A DNA stretch of 64,000 nucleotides, from NCBI GenBank assembly GCA_947476285.1, contig CANJPU010000003.1, positions 89,339 through 153,338 on the forward strand. Direction: 5' to 3'. Below the pieces are notes generated by a model. It was not told the DNA's origin. It saw only the letters and a list, made by a program, of their open reading frames with translations, and searched no databases. This stretch comes from Comamonadaceae bacterium. Its GTDB lineage: Bacteria > Pseudomonadota > Gammaproteobacteria > Burkholderiales > Burkholderiaceae_C. Both the position numbers and the translations under genes were made by a program. Below are positions 30,523 to 41,937 of this stretch, piece after piece (positions within the stretch are counted from its first letter, which is position 1; the number at the start of each line of letters is the position of its first letter).

Positions 30523-31644
30523 ATGAACCCCAAGAATTTCAATCGCCGCGATTCACTCAAGTCTTTGGCTGCCCTTGGGGCTGTCGGCACCCTGGGTGCG
30601 TTCAGCGAGCTTGCCTTCGCGCAAAAGCCCATCACCGTCGGCGTCATCTACGTTGGCCCGCGCGATGACTACGGCTACAACCAGGCGCAGGCCGAGGCCG
30701 CTGCCGCGCTCAAGAAGATGGCTGGCATCAAAGTGGTGGAAGAAGAGAACGTGGCCGAAACAGCAGCCGTGCAAAAGACCATGACCGGCATGATTGCGCA
30801 GGATGGCGCGTCCTTGATCTTCCCGACCTCATTCGGTTACTTCGATCCGCACATGCTGGCCGTGGCGGGCAAGAACCCCAACGTGCGCTTTGCCCACTGC
30901 GGTGGCATGTGGACCGAGGGCAAGCACCCCAAGAACACGGCCAGCTTCTTTGGCTATATCGACGAGTGCCAGTACCTCAACGGCGTGATCGCCGGCCACA
31001 TGAGCAAGAGCGGCAAGCTCGGCTTCGTTGCAGCCAAGCCGATTCCACAGGTGCTGCGCAACATCAATGCCTTCACCATGGGCGCGCGCTCGGTCAAGCC
31101 CGCCATGACCACCAGTGTGATCTTCACCGGTGATTGGTCCATGCCGGTCAAGGAAGCCGAGGCCACCAACAGCCTGGCTGACCAGGGAGTCGATGTGTTC
31201 ACCATGCACGTCGATGGCCCCAAGGTCATCGTCGAGACCGCAGCCAAGCGCGGCAAGATGGTCTGCGGCTACCACGCCAGCCAGGCCAAACTGGCGCCGC
31301 AGGCCTACCTCACCGGCGCCGAATGGAACTGGCTCACTGCCTACACCACCTTCATCGAAGCCGCTCGCAGCGGCAAGCCGCATCCCAACTTCGTGCGCGG
31401 CGGCTTGAAGGACGGCTTTGTGAAGATGTCGGCCTACGGCCCCACGGTGACCGATGCAGCCAAGAAAGCGGCGGACGCGATCAAGACGCAGATGATGGCC
31501 GGCAAGTTCGACATCTTCAAGGGCGCACTCAAAGACAACAAGGGTGCCACCGTGATTGCCGCGGGCAAGAGCATGAAGCAGACCGACATGGATCTGGAGA
31601 AGATGAACTACCTGGTGGAAGGCGTGATCGGCTCCATCAGCTAA
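30523..31644 (+). CDS. BMP-family ABC transporter binding protein
   Basis: This basic membrane protein (Med/PnrA-like) binding protein has 373 residues. The N terminus has a twin-arginine-like signal (FNRRDSLKSLAALGAVGTLG) ending near AFAQ, then ITVGVIYVGPRDDYGYNQAQ, the typical first strand and ligand loop. GGAG precedes the ATG. BMP proteins bind purine nucleosides or related compounds. In this operon, with biuret hydrolase and a second cysteine hydrolase, the ligand could be a urate- or ureide-derived compound. The 85-base gap before it may contain its own promoter. Confidence 0.87.
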   Translation: MNPKNFNRRDSLKSLAALGAVGTLGAFSELAFAQKPITVGVIYVGPRDDYGYNQAQAEAAAALKKMAGIKVVEEENVAETAAVQKTMTGMIAQDGASLIFPTSFGYFDPHMLAVAGKNPNVRFAHCGGMWTEGKHPKNTASFFGYIDECQYLNGVIAGHMSKSGKLGFVAAKPIPQVLRNINAFTMGARSVKPAMTTSVIFTGDWSMPVKEAEATNSLADQGVDVFTMHVDGPKVIVETAAKRGKMVCGYHASQAKLAPQAYLTGAEWNWLTAYTTFIEAARSGKPHPNFVRGGLKDGFVKMSAYGPTVTDAAKKAADAIKTQMMAGKFDIFKGALKDNKGATVIAAGKSMKQTDMDLEKMNYLVEGVIGSIS

Positions 31645-31666
31645 GAGCCCTGGGCTGCAGCATTCC

Positions 31667-32770
31667 ATGCGAAGCATCCTCAAAGACATATTGCTGCCCA
31701 CCTCGGCCATCGCCGCGGCGCTCTTGCTGTTTGGCTTGGTCGTGTGGTTTGCAGGGGTGAGTCCGCTGCAGGTGTGGGTGCTGTTGTTCAAGGGCGCGTT
31801 TGGAGATTGGTATTCGTGGCAGAACACCTTGCAGCGCGCCGCGCCCTTGATGTTGACCGCCCTGTGCGTGGCGATACCGGCACGCGCAGGCCTGGTGATC
31901 ATCGGCGGGGAAGGGGCGTTGGTGCTGGGCGGTTTGGCTTGCGCGGGGCTTGCCCAGGCACTGCCGCTGCCTGCCAACATGGCGGGCACTTTGATGGTGT
32001 GCGTGGCCGGGGCTGTCGCGGGCGGGCTGTGGATCATGCTGGCGGGGTGGTTGCGGCAGTTTCGCGGCATCAACGAAACCATCAGCAGTCTGCTGCTGGC
32101 CTATGTGGCCATCGGCTTGTTCAAGCATCTGGTGGAAGGCCCGCTGCGCGATCCGTCCAGTCTGAACAAGCCATCTACATTCGCATTGGCCGAGGGCTTG
32201 CGCATCGGCGGCATCGGCGGCTCGGATGTGCACTGGGGTCTGGTGCTGGGATTGATCGCGTGCATTGTTTGCGCGCTGTGGCTGCGCTGGACACCATCCG
32301 GGTTTTCTGTTCGTGTCGTCGGTGGCAATTTGCGCACGGCGCAGTTGATGGGCTTGCCTGCCTCGCGTCTGGTGTTGCTCGCGTGCGGCCTGGGCGGCGC
32401 CGCCGCTGGGCTGGCCGGCGCGGTGGAAGTGGCAGCAGTGCACACCAGTGCCAATGCGTCGCTGATCGCCGGCTATGGCTATGCCGGCATTCTGGTTTCA
32501 TTCATCGCGCGGCATCATCCGCTTGCGGTGATTCCGGTGGCCATCTTGTTTGGCGGCTTCGGCGCAGCGGGCAGCTTGTTGCAGCGGCGCCTGGGCTTGC
32601 CTGATGCGTCGGTGATGCTGCTGCAGGGAATCGCTTTCGTGTTGATTCTGGCCAGCGAGGCCTTGCGTGATGTCAACTGGAAGGCGCTGTGGTCGCGCAT
32701 GGCGCACTCGGCGCAGCCGCCAGCCGGGCCCAGCGCTGCGCAGATGGCCATGGGGGAGAAGCTCGCATGA
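31667..32770 (+). CDS. BMP-type ABC transporter permease (first)
   Basis: This is a branched-chain-type (BPD_transp_2) permease of 367 residues with about nine to ten helices. The family block FRGINETISSLLLAYVA lies near residue 135, matching the VNEVIxTLMLNYIA motif of nucleoside-type permeases such as NupP/YufP. It is the larger of two permease genes separated by 13 bases. Confidence 0.86.
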   Translation: MRSILKDILLPTSAIAAALLLFGLVVWFAGVSPLQVWVLLFKGAFGDWYSWQNTLQRAAPLMLTALCVAIPARAGLVIIGGEGALVLGGLACAGLAQALPLPANMAGTLMVCVAGAVAGGLWIMLAGWLRQFRGINETISSLLLAYVAIGLFKHLVEGPLRDPSSLNKPSTFALAEGLRIGGIGGSDVHWGLVLGLIACIVCALWLRWTPSGFSVRVVGGNLRTAQLMGLPASRLVLLACGLGGAAAGLAGAVEVAAVHTSANASLIAGYGYAGILVSFIARHHPLAVIPVAILFGGFGAAGSLLQRRLGLPDASVMLLQGIAFVLILASEALRDVNWKALWSRMAHSAQPPAGPSAAQMAMGEKLA

Positions 32771-32783
32771 GTGAGGCTTCAGC

Positions 32784-33704
32784 ATGACGGCAGACCAGTT
32801 GCTCATCTTTTTCGCCGGCATTGTCGGCGGTGCGCTACGTGTGGGTGCGCCGTTTCTATTCGTCAGTCTGGGTGAGTGCATCACTGAGAAATCAGGCCGC
32901 ATCAACCTGGGCCTGGAAGGGGTGCTGGTGCTGTCCGCCATGTCGGCCTTTGGCGCGTCGTGGCTAAGTGGCTCGCCATGGGTGGGCGTGCTGGTTGCGG
33001 CGCTCACGGGCGGCTTGCTGGCCACCTTGCATGGCGCGCTGTGCTCCTTGCCGCGGGTCAATGACATCGCAACCGGCATTGCACTCATGCTGCTGGGTAC
33101 GGGCCTGGCCTTCTACCTCGGCAAGCCCTTGATTCAACCGCAGGCGCCGCAATTGCCGGCCATTGCGCTGGGCGATTGGAGCAGCTCATCGGCGGTGCGC
33201 TCGGCACTGCAGATCAATGTGCTGGTGCCTATCGGCATGGCGCTGGCAGTGGCCATGTGGTGGGGCTTTGCCAACACGCGCGCCGGGCTCTTGCTGCGCA
33301 TGGCGGGCGACTCTGCCAATGCCACGCGCGCGCTGGGCTATTCGGTGCCGGGCCTGCGCATTGCGGCCACTGCGGCAGGCGGCATGATCGCGGGGCTGGG
33401 CGGCGCATCCTTGACGCTGTTTTATCCAGGCAGTTGGAACGAAGGCATCTCCAGCGGCCAAGGCTTGATCGCCGTGGCGCTGGTGATCTTCGCGCGCTGG
33501 AGCCCCTTGCGCTGCGTCGGTGCGGCCTTGATGTTCGGTGGTGCCGGCGCCATCGGCCCGGCCTTGCAGTCCATCGGCGTGGGCTGGGGCTATCACCTCT
33601 TCAACATCGTGCCCTATGTGCTGACCTTGCTGATCCTGGTGCTGACCTGCAAACCCGGCGGCGTGATCGCGGGCAGCCCGGGCGAACTCGGAGCGCAACA
33701 GTGA
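32784..33704 (+). CDS. BMP-type ABC transporter permease (second)
   Basis: This second branched-chain-type permease has 306 residues. It carries the block [28 protein letters not shown], characteristic of NupQ/YufQ-like partners (TEKSGVxNLGLEG), and [20 protein letters not shown]. Its stop overlaps the biuH start (TGATG), so the two are coupled. Confidence 0.87.
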   Translation: MTADQLLIFFAGIVGGALRVGAPFLFVSLGECITEKSGRINLGLEGVLVLSAMSAFGASWLSGSPWVGVLVAALTGGLLATLHGALCSLPRVNDIATGIALMLLGTGLAFYLGKPLIQPQAPQLPAIALGDWSSSSAVRSALQINVLVPIGMALAVAMWWGFANTRAGLLLRMAGDSANATRALGYSVPGLRIAATAAGGMIAGLGGASLTLFYPGSWNEGISSGQGLIAVALVIFARWSPLRCVGAALMFGGAGAIGPALQSIGVGWGYHLFNIVPYVLTLLILVLTCKPGGVIAGSPGELGAQQ

Positions 33705-34380
33705 TGGAACGTTTTGTCATGGCCAACCCCTACGCCTGGCCTTACAACGGCGACTTGCGGCCAGCCAACACCGCATTGATCGTGATCGACATGCAGACTG
33801 ACTTCTGCGGTGTCGGTGGCTATGTGGACAAAATGGGCTACGACATCTCGCTCACGCGTGCGCCGATCGAGCCCTTGAAGCGTCTGCTTGCAGCCATGCG
33901 AGCAGCGGGCTATCACATCATGCACACCCGCGAAGGCCACAGGCCTGACTTGTCGGATCTGCCTGCCAACAAGCGTTGGCGCTCACGCCAGCTCGGCGCG
34001 GGCATTGGTGACGCAGGCCCGTGCGGTCGCATTCTGGTGCGCGGCGAGCCCGGCTGGGAAATCATTCCAGAGCTGGCGCCCGCGACCGGCGAGCCCATCA
34101 TTGACAAGCCGGGCAAGGGCTCATTCTGCGCGACGGATCTGGAGCTGATGCTGCACACGCGCGGCATCGTCAACCTTATTCTCGCCGGCATCACCACGGA
34201 CGTGTGCGTACACACGACGATGCGAGAGGCCAACGACCGCGGCTTCGAATGCCTGGCCTTGTCCGACTGCACCGCAGCCACCGACAAAGGCAATCATGAG
34301 GCGGCGCTCAAGATGATCACCATGCAAGGCGGCGTGTTCGGCGCGCACACCACCTCGCAGGCTTTGCTGGACGCCATTGA

Positions 34381-34384
<4 letters not shown>
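33704..34384 (+). CDS. biuH: Biuret hydrolase (isochorismatase-like cysteine hydrolase)
   Basis: BiuH converts biuret to allophanate and ammonia. The 226-residue protein is strikingly close to the characterised rhizobial enzyme through most of its length: [58 protein letters not shown] and GITTDVCV. The catalytic triad is Asp29, the Lys of KPGKGSF and Cys168. The ATG at 33704 overlaps the permease stop; another ATG at 33719 is possible. It sits inside the BMP transporter operon, so import and hydrolysis are coupled. Its product is the substrate of AtzF. Confidence 0.92.
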
Positions 34385-35996
<1,612 letters not shown>

Positions 35997-36000
<4 letters not shown>

Positions 36001-36668
36001 CAAGCATTCAGGCACAGCCTTTCCCCTACACCTTCGACCCCAGGCGCACCGCCTTGGTCATCATCGACATGCAGCGCGACTTCATCGAGCCCGGTGGGTT
36101 TGGTGAATCCTTGGGCAACAACGTCGCATTGCTCTCGGCCATCGTCCCCGCTTGCCGTGCCGTGCTGGACGCTTGGCGAGAGGTCGGCGCGCTGGTGGTG
36201 CACACCCGTGAAGCACACCAGCCCGATCTCTCCGACTGCCCGCCAGCCAAGCGCAATCGCGGAAATCCGTCTCTGCGGATCGGCGATGAGGGCCCCATGG
36301 GCCGGGTACTGGTGATGGGTGAGCCGGGCAATCAGATCATTCCTGAGCTGGCACCAGTGGCCGGAGAGATCGTTATCGACAAGCCAGGCAAGGGCGCCTT
36401 CTATGCCACGCCATTGCAGGGCTTTCTGCAAGAGCGCGAGATCACGCACTTGGTCTTCATGGGCGTGACCACCGAGGTGTGCGTGCAGACCTCGATGCGC
36501 GAGGCCAATGACCGCGGCTACGACAGCCTGCTGCTCGCCGATTGCACCGAAAGCTATTTCCCGCAGTTCAAGGCCAGCGCGATCGAGATGATCCACGCGC
36601 AGGGGGCCATCGTCGGCTGGACGGCGGACAGCGCCTCGCTGCTGGCCGCCCTGGCCGCGCCGGGCTGA
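35997..36668 (+). CDS. Isochorismatase-like cysteine hydrolase, candidate triuret hydrolase
   Basis: This 223-residue cysteine hydrolase is a paralogue of the BiuH gene two genes upstream. The triad is Asp24 in [10 protein letters not shown], the Lys of [11 protein letters not shown] and Cys162 in [11 protein letters not shown]. Loops differ from Biu[14 protein letters not shown] replaces [13 protein letters not shown], and YATPLQGF replaces CATDLEL. Triuret hydrolase (TrtA) belongs to this subfamily and makes 1-carboxybiuret, exactly the AtzEG substrate. I infer TrtA-like activity from that fit; a ureidoacrylate- or other ureide-hydrolase is the main alternative. Confidence 0.8.
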
Positions 36669-36672
36669 TAGA

Positions 36673-37410
36673 GTGATTGCCGTGCAGACGATCGTGCGCC
36701 GCTCCCCCCACCCCGCCGTGCAACCGGTGTTGCACCGCTCGCGCGCCGAAGAAGTGTATGAGCAGCTCAAGCGCGACGTGGCCGAGTTCAAGCTCGTGCC
36801 CGGCGACCGCTTCACCGAGAATGAATTGAGCGAGCGCCTGGGCGTCTCACGCACGCCAGTGCGTCAGGCCTTGTTCCGCATGCAGCAGGAAGGGTATGTC
36901 GAAGTGCTCTTTCGCAGCGGCTGGCGCGTGCTGCCTTTTGACTTCGAACAGTTCGAGCAGCTCTATGACTTGCGCATGGTGCTGGAGACCACGGCCGCGC
37001 AGCGCCTGTGCGCCGACGGCGCGCGGGTCAAGCCTGAGCTGCTGGAGCAACTCATCACCATCTGGCTGGTGCCCACCGGCGAGCGCAGCACCGACATGCT
37101 GCAAGTCTCCCGCTGGGACGAAGAGTTCCATTGCAAGTTGGTGGCCGCCGCCGGCAATGCCGAGATGGCGCGCGTGCACCGCGAAGTGACCGAGCGCATC
37201 CGCGTCATCCGCCGGCTCGATTTCACCAAACAGGCGCGCATAGAGGCCACCTACGACGAACACGCCAAGATATTGAAGGCCATCCAGCGCAAACGTGGCG
37301 AACAGGCAGCGATGCTGCTGCGTGCCCACATCGAAACCAGCCAGGCCGAAGTGCGCAAGATCACGCTGCATCAGGTGCATCTGGCCAGGCAGGGCGGCGT
37401 GCGAAGGTAG
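36673..37410 (+). CDS. GntR-family (FCD) transcriptional regulator
   Basis: This regulator of 245 residues has a winged helix (EEVYEQLKRDVAEFKLVPGDRFTENELSERLGVSRTPVRQALFRMQQEGYV) and a C-terminal FCD-type helical domain (ECD with HAKILKAIQRKRGEQAAMLLRAHIE). The start is GTG at 36673; a second GTG at 36682 is possible. It follows the cysteine hydrolase by four bases and probably controls the ureide cluster, with the palindrome before atzF as a candidate site. The ligand is unknown. Confidence 0.85.
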   Translation: MIAVQTIVRRSPHPAVQPVLHRSRAEEVYEQLKRDVAEFKLVPGDRFTENELSERLGVSRTPVRQALFRMQQEGYVEVLFRSGWRVLPFDFEQFEQLYDLRMVLETTAAQRLCADGARVKPELLEQLITIWLVPTGERSTDMLQVSRWDEEFHCKLVAAAGNAEMARVHREVTERIRVIRRLDFTKQARIEATYDEHAKILKAIQRKRGEQAAMLLRAHIETSQAEVRKITLHQVHLARQGGVRR

Positions 37411-37475
37411 GGCGAGACGGGGGCATTGGTGCTGCGCTAAGCTCAAGGGCTTGAACCACTCTGCCGAGCTCAAGC

Positions 37476-38249
37476 ATGAACCTGTTTAATCTGCAAGGTC
37501 GCACGGCCCTTGTCACCGGCGGCTTCGGCGGCCTGGGCCTGCATTTCGCGCGTGTGCTGGCTGAAAATGGCGCGCGCGTGGCACTGATGGGCCGGCGCAT
37601 CGAGCTCGGGCGCGAGGTCGCCGCACAGTTGGGCGATGCGGTGGGGCGGCCGCAGGATGTGCGCGCCTATTCAATTGACGTGACTGACCCGGTCAGTGTG
37701 CGTAGCGCTTTTGGCCAACTCGCATCGGAGCTGGGCGTGGCCAACATCGTCGTCAACAACGCGGGCACTGTGGCGCGTGGGCCCAGCATGGATCTGGCCG
37801 ACGATGCGTGGCAGAGCGTGGTGGATGTGAACCTCTCGGGTGTGTTCCGCGTTGCGCAGATGGCAGCGCGCGAGATGGTGCGAGCAGGCGAGGCCGGCAC
37901 CATCATCAACATCTCTTCGATCGTGGGCCTGCGCGTGCGCACGCAAGTGGTGGCTTATGCGGCGACCAAGGCGGCTGTGGTGCAGATGACCAAGGCGCTT
38001 GCGCTCGAATGGGCCGAGCATGGCATCCGAGTCAATGCGCTGGCACCTGGCTACTTTGAGACCGACCTTAACCGCGAGATGCTGCGCTCACCCGTGGGCC
38101 AGGCGCTGATCTCGCGCGTGCCGCAGCAGCGAGTGGGCCAGATGCCCGAACTCGATGGCCCCTTGTTGCTGCTGGCATCGGACGCATCGTCCTACATGAC
38201 CGGTGCGGTGATTGCGGTGGACGGCGGGCACTTGGTCAACAGCTTGTGA
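37476..38249 (+). CDS. Short-chain dehydrogenase/reductase
   Basis: This classical SDR of 257 residues has the NAD(P) motif TGGFGGLG (residues 13-20 region), NNAG, catalytic Ser in INISSIVG and YAATK (Tyr-x-x-x-Lys), then PGYFETDLN. Arginines follow the glycine motif further on (MGRR), which leans to NADP(H). It stands 65 bases after the regulator, at the end of the cluster. Its substrate and its link to ureide use are unknown. Confidence 0.85.
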   Translation: MNLFNLQGRTALVTGGFGGLGLHFARVLAENGARVALMGRRIELGREVAAQLGDAVGRPQDVRAYSIDVTDPVSVRSAFGQLASELGVANIVVNNAGTVARGPSMDLADDAWQSVVDVNLSGVFRVAQMAAREMVRAGEAGTIINISSIVGLRVRTQVVAYAATKAAVVQMTKALALEWAEHGIRVNALAPGYFETDLNREMLRSPVGQALISRVPQQRVGQMPELDGPLLLLASDASSYMTGAVIAVDGGHLVNSL

Positions 38250-38319
38250 GCTCGAAACCTGCGAGGCGGGCCAAAGCGCGCCTTACTTGCGCAGCGCCGC
38301 CTTCCAGTCGCGCAACACA

Positions 38320-41274
38320 TCAATTGGACAAATGCTTGCCCACAATCCCCGCCAGTTCAAACATCGTCACCTGCGCTTTGCCGAACACCGGCTGCAGTTT
38401 GGCGTCGGCGTTGATCGAGCGTTTGTCTTTGGCATCTTGCAGACCATTGGCCTTGATGTAGTCCCACAGCTTCTTGATCACTTCGGTGCGGGCTACGGGC
38501 TGGTCGCCAATCACCGCAGCGAGTTCGGCGCTGGGTTTGAGGCCGGCGCCTGGCTTGCGTGGTGCTTTGGGCGCGGCGGCCTTCTTGGCAGGGGCTGCTT
38601 TCTTGGCGACCGCTTTCTTCGCCGCTGCCGGCTTGGCTGCTTTCGCTGAAGCCGTGTACTTCGCCGCCGGCTCTTTGGCTACGGGTGTCTTGCCTGCAGC
38701 GCTCTTGCGTGGCGGGAACTTGGAGGGCGCGAACTCGAAGTTCACCTTGCCTGCGTCTTTGTCCCAGGCCAGGAAAGCCTTGAACGCGCGCCGGGTGCGC
38801 ATCGAGACGAATTTGTCCAGCAGATCGGTCTTGCCAGTTTCCAGCAGCTTGGTCATCTGTTCGCGCGCCACGGGCTGCTGCAAAATGACTTGGCCGCTCT
38901 TGAAGTCGCAGGTGGGTGTGGGTTGCTGCTGCGTGGGCACGGATTTTTCGCAGACGTAATTTTTTCCATGCTCGAAAACGCCAGCGCCGCACTTGGGGCA
39001 TGCGCCCAGTTTTTGTTGCCCGCTGAAGTCGATGATCTCGCCGGTTTCGCCTGCGCCTCTGTCGTCGCCGAAATCAAACTCAAGCTTCCAGTTCTTGTCC
39101 TCGTCGCTGTACTTGATGACGATCTCCGACGTGAAGGGCCAGCCTGCCTTGGACCGAAATCCCTCCAGCGGGCCGATCTTCTTGTCGCGCAGCAGTTGCT
39201 CGACTTCGGCCACTTCGAAGGTGCGCCCTGCCGGTGTCTTGCCAAATGAGAAGCCGCAGGCGTCGTCACCTGTGCCGCTCTTGCCGGTGCAGGTGAAGCG
39301 ACGGTAGTTTTCTTTCACCACGCCACCGCAGTTGGGGCACGCGGTTGCCAGCGTGGCGTAATCACCGGGCACGGTGTCGCGGTCGTATTCCTTGGCCTTC
39401 TTGACGATGTGTTTCGTCATCTCGGCAATCTCGCGCATGAAGGCATCGCGGCTGAGCTTGCCGTGTTCCATCTGCGCAAGCTTGTATTCCCATTCGCCGG
39501 TGAGTTCAGGCTTGGACAATTCTTCCACGCCCAGGCCACGCAGTAGCGTCATCAACTGAAAGGCCTTGGCCGTGGGGATGAGCTCGCGGCCTTCGCGGAA
39601 CATGTATTTCTCGTTGATCAGGCCTTCGATGGTGGCCGCCCGTGTGGCTGGCGTGCCCAGGCCTTTCTCCTGCATGGCTTCGCGCAGTTCGTCGTCCTCC
39701 ACCAGCTTGCCCGCGCCTTCCATGGCGCCGAGCAAGGTCGCTTCTGAGTAGCGCGCGGGTGGTCGGGTTTTCAGGCCCTTGGCCTCCACGACTTCAGCGC
39801 GCACCATCTCGCCGGGCTTGACCGGCACCAGGCTCTGGCCCTTGTCGCCTTCCTTGGCGTCGGTCACTTCGGCGGCCGCTTCCTTGCCCCAGATGGCCAG
39901 CCAGCCTGGCCTGACCAACACCTTTCCTTCGGTCTTGAAGCTGTGGCCCACGGCTTGCGAAATGCGCGTGGTCACGGTGAACTCGGCGCTCGGGAAGAAC
40001 ACCGAGAGGAATCGCTTGACCACCAGGTCATACAGGCGCTGCTCGGCATCGGACAAGCCGCTGGGCGCCTGCAGCGTCGGGATGATGGCAAAGTGGTCGC
40101 TAACCTTGGCATTGTCGAAAATACGCTTGGTCGGCTTGACGTAATTGCTGTCGATGGCTTGCTGCGCGAAGGGCGCCAGATGTCGCATGCCGCTTGCGGC
40201 CAGCATGCCCATGGTCTGCTTGACCACGGGCACATAGTCCTCTGGCAGAGCGCGCGAGTCGGTACGCGGATAGGTCAAGGCCTTGTGCCGCTCATACAGG
40301 CTCTGGGCCAGGGCCAGCGTGGTCTTGGCCGAGAAACCGAAGCGCCCGTTGGCCTCGCGCTGCAATGAAGTCAAATCAAACAGCAGCGGTGATGCCTGGG
40401 TGGTGGGCTTGGATTCTTCGGTGACCGTGGCGGCCTTGCCGCGCACCGCATCGGCAATGGCCTGGGCTTCGCGTTGTGACCACAGGCGGTCGGCCTTGAT
40501 CTCGGCGTCATCGGCGTCCTTCTTCCACTTGGGGTCGAACCACTTGGCCGGGTACTCGCCGGCATCGGCCAGGAAGCTGGCGTGAATTTCCCAGTAGTCG
40601 CGGCTGATGAACTTGCGAATTTGCTCCTCGCGCTCGACCACCACCGCCAGCGTGGGCGTCTGCACCCGGCCCACGGTGGTCAGAAAGAAGCCGCCGTCGC
40701 GCGAATTGAAAGCGGTCATGGCCCGTGTGCCATTGATGCCCACCAGCCAGTCGGCTTCCGAACGCGAGCGCGCCGCGTCGGCCAGGCCGGCCATCTGCTT
40801 TTCACTGCGCAGCGCATCAAAACCGTCGCGTATGGCCTGAGGTGTCATCGATTGCAGCCACAGGCGCTTGACCGGCTTGCCCAAGGGCTTGGCGCCGCCG
40901 GCGTACTGCTCGATCAGGCGGAAGATCAACTCGCCCTCGCGCCCCGCGTCACAGGCGTTGACCAGTGCCGACACATCCTTGCGCTTGGCCTGGCGCACCA
41001 CGGCGTTCAGGCGGGTCTTGGTCTTGTCCACCGGTTTCAGATCGAAATACGGCGGTATCACCGGCAGGTGGGCAAAGCTCCACTTGCCGCGTTTGACGTC
41101 GAACTCCTCGGGCGCCTGGATTTCCACCAGGTGGCCCACCGCGCTGGTGACGATGTATTTGTCGTTCTCGAAGTGCTCGTCGTGCTTGTCGAATTTGCCC
41201 GCCACCGGCGTGAGCGCACGCACGATGTCCTGTGCCACAGAGGGCTTCTCGGCAATTACCAAAGTCTTTGTCAT
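38320..41274 (-). CDS. topB: DNA topoisomerase III with Lys/Ala-rich tail and SWIB domain
   Basis: This type IA topoisomerase of 984 residues starts MTKTLVIAEKPSVAQDIV (Toprim); an upstream in-frame extension is excluded as it runs through the intergenic region. The catalytic Tyr is in LTYPRTDSRALP. Two Cys-rich C-terminal modules follow (CPNCGGVVKE, CPKCGAGVFE). After about residue 830 there is a Lys/Ala/Pro-rich histone H1-like stretch (AAKKAVAKKAAPAKKAAAPK) and a SWIB/MDM2 domain (LAAVIGDQPVARTEVIKKLW to VTMFELAGIVGKHL). It relaxes or decatenates DNA; the tail probably adds DNA binding. It is divergent from the SET-domain gene. Confidence 0.93.
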   Translation of the reverse strand: MTKTLVIAEKPSVAQDIVRALTPVAGKFDKHDEHFENDKYIVTSAVGHLVEIQAPEEFDVKRGKWSFAHLPVIPPYFDLKPVDKTKTRLNAVVRQAKRKDVSALVNACDAGREGELIFRLIEQYAGGAKPLGKPVKRLWLQSMTPQAIRDGFDALRSEKQMAGLADAARSRSEADWLVGINGTRAMTAFNSRDGGFFLTTVGRVQTPTLAVVVEREEQIRKFISRDYWEIHASFLADAGEYPAKWFDPKWKKDADDAEIKADRLWSQREAQAIADAVRGKAATVTEESKPTTQASPLLFDLTSLQREANGRFGFSAKTTLALAQSLYERHKALTYPRTDSRALPEDYVPVVKQTMGMLAASGMRHLAPFAQQAIDSNYVKPTKRIFDNAKVSDHFAIIPTLQAPSGLSDAEQRLYDLVVKRFLSVFFPSAEFTVTTRISQAVGHSFKTEGKVLVRPGWLAIWGKEAAAEVTDAKEGDKGQSLVPVKPGEMVRAEVVEAKGLKTRPPARYSEATLLGAMEGAGKLVEDDELREAMQEKGLGTPATRAATIEGLINEKYMFREGRELIPTAKAFQLMTLLRGLGVEELSKPELTGEWEYKLAQMEHGKLSRDAFMREIAEMTKHIVKKAKEYDRDTVPGDYATLATACPNCGGVVKENYRRFTCTGKSGTGDDACGFSFGKTPAGRTFEVAEVEQLLRDKKIGPLEGFRSKAGWPFTSEIVIKYSDEDKNWKLEFDFGDDRGAGETGEIIDFSGQQKLGACPKCGAGVFEHGKNYVCEKSVPTQQQPTPTCDFKSGQVILQQPVAREQMTKLLETGKTDLLDKFVSMRTRRAFKAFLAWDKDAGKVNFEFAPSKFPPRKSAAGKTPVAKEPAAKYTASAKAAKPAAAKKAVAKKAAPAKKAAAPKAPRKPGAGLKPSAELAAVIGDQPVARTEVIKKLWDYIKANGLQDAKDKRSINADAKLQPVFGKAQVTMFELAGIVGKHLSN

Positions 41275-41345
41275 CTGACTGATCAATCCTATTTCCCTGG
41301 GCCGCAGGTCACCTTGACCGCAGCATCCGTACAATCGGCGCTTCC

Positions 41346-41380
41346 CGCGTGCGTACGCGCATGCGCGCACGTGTGCATAT
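41346..41380. other. 35-base alternating pyrimidine-purine tract (Z-DNA-prone)
   Basis: From 41346 to 41380 every step alternates pyrimidine and purine, mostly CG, CA and TG, without a break. It lies in the 129-base gap between divergent topB and the SET gene and is directly next to the AT-rich TTCAAATTAAC before the SET gene start. Confidence 0.75.
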
Positions 41381-41403
41381 TCAAATTAACAGAGTTTTTG
41401 GCG

Positions 41404-41934
41404 ATGGCAGAAAAAGAAGTCAATGGCGTGGACCCTTTCCCTGGGGATGCGCCCACCCCTTCGGGCCTTTCGGGCCAGTCCCGGCGTATCCAGGTGCGCC
41501 GCTCGGGCGTGCATGGCAAGGGCGTGTTTGCGACCCAGGCCATCGCGCGGGGCGAGAAGGTCATGGAATACGTTGGCGAGATCATTTCCTGGAAGGAGGC
41601 TCTGCGCCGCCATCCGCATGACCCCAAAGACCCCAACCATACTTTCTATTTTCATGTCGATGAAGACCGCGTGATCGACGCGAAGTTCGGCGGTAACTCG
41701 TCGCGCTGGATCAACCACTCCTGCGACCCCAATTGTGAGGCGGACGAAGAAGAAGGCCGCGTCTTCATCAAGGCCCTGCGCAAGATCCGGGCCGGCGAGG
41801 AGCTCAACTACGACTACGGTCTGATCATTGACGAGCCCTACACCCGAAAGCTCAAGGCCGAGTATCCGTGCTGGTGCGGCGCCAAGCTCTGCCGCGGCAC
41901 ACTGCTGGCCCCCAAGCGCCGGCAAGGGCGTTGA
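41404..41934 (+). CDS. SET-domain protein-lysine methyltransferase
   Basis: This bacterial SET protein of 176 residues has all core blocks: GKGVFATQAIARGEKVMEYVGE, WINHSCDPNCEA (the NHS and Cys-rich cofactor site), GEELNYDYGL with the catalytic Tyr, and a post-SET-like CWCGAKLCRGTLL. It should transfer methyl groups from S-adenosylmethionine to a protein lysine. The ATG at 41404 is chosen over a longer frame that runs back across topB. Its target is unknown; the Lys-rich tail of the adjacent topoisomerase is a candidate. Confidence 0.87.
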   Translation: MAEKEVNGVDPFPGDAPTPSGLSGQSRRIQVRRSGVHGKGVFATQAIARGEKVMEYVGEIISWKEALRRHPHDPKDPNHTFYFHVDEDRVIDAKFGGNSSRWINHSCDPNCEADEEEGRVFIKALRKIRAGEELNYDYGLIIDEPYTRKLKAEYPCWCGAKLCRGTLLAPKRRQGR

Positions 41935-41937
41935 AGC

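Noticed and set aside
38280..38330. Opposite-strand sequence VLRDWKAALRK* just beyond topB, looking like a protein tail
   Set aside because: Only about a dozen codons, overlapping the topB stop in another frame; no supporting homology can be named.
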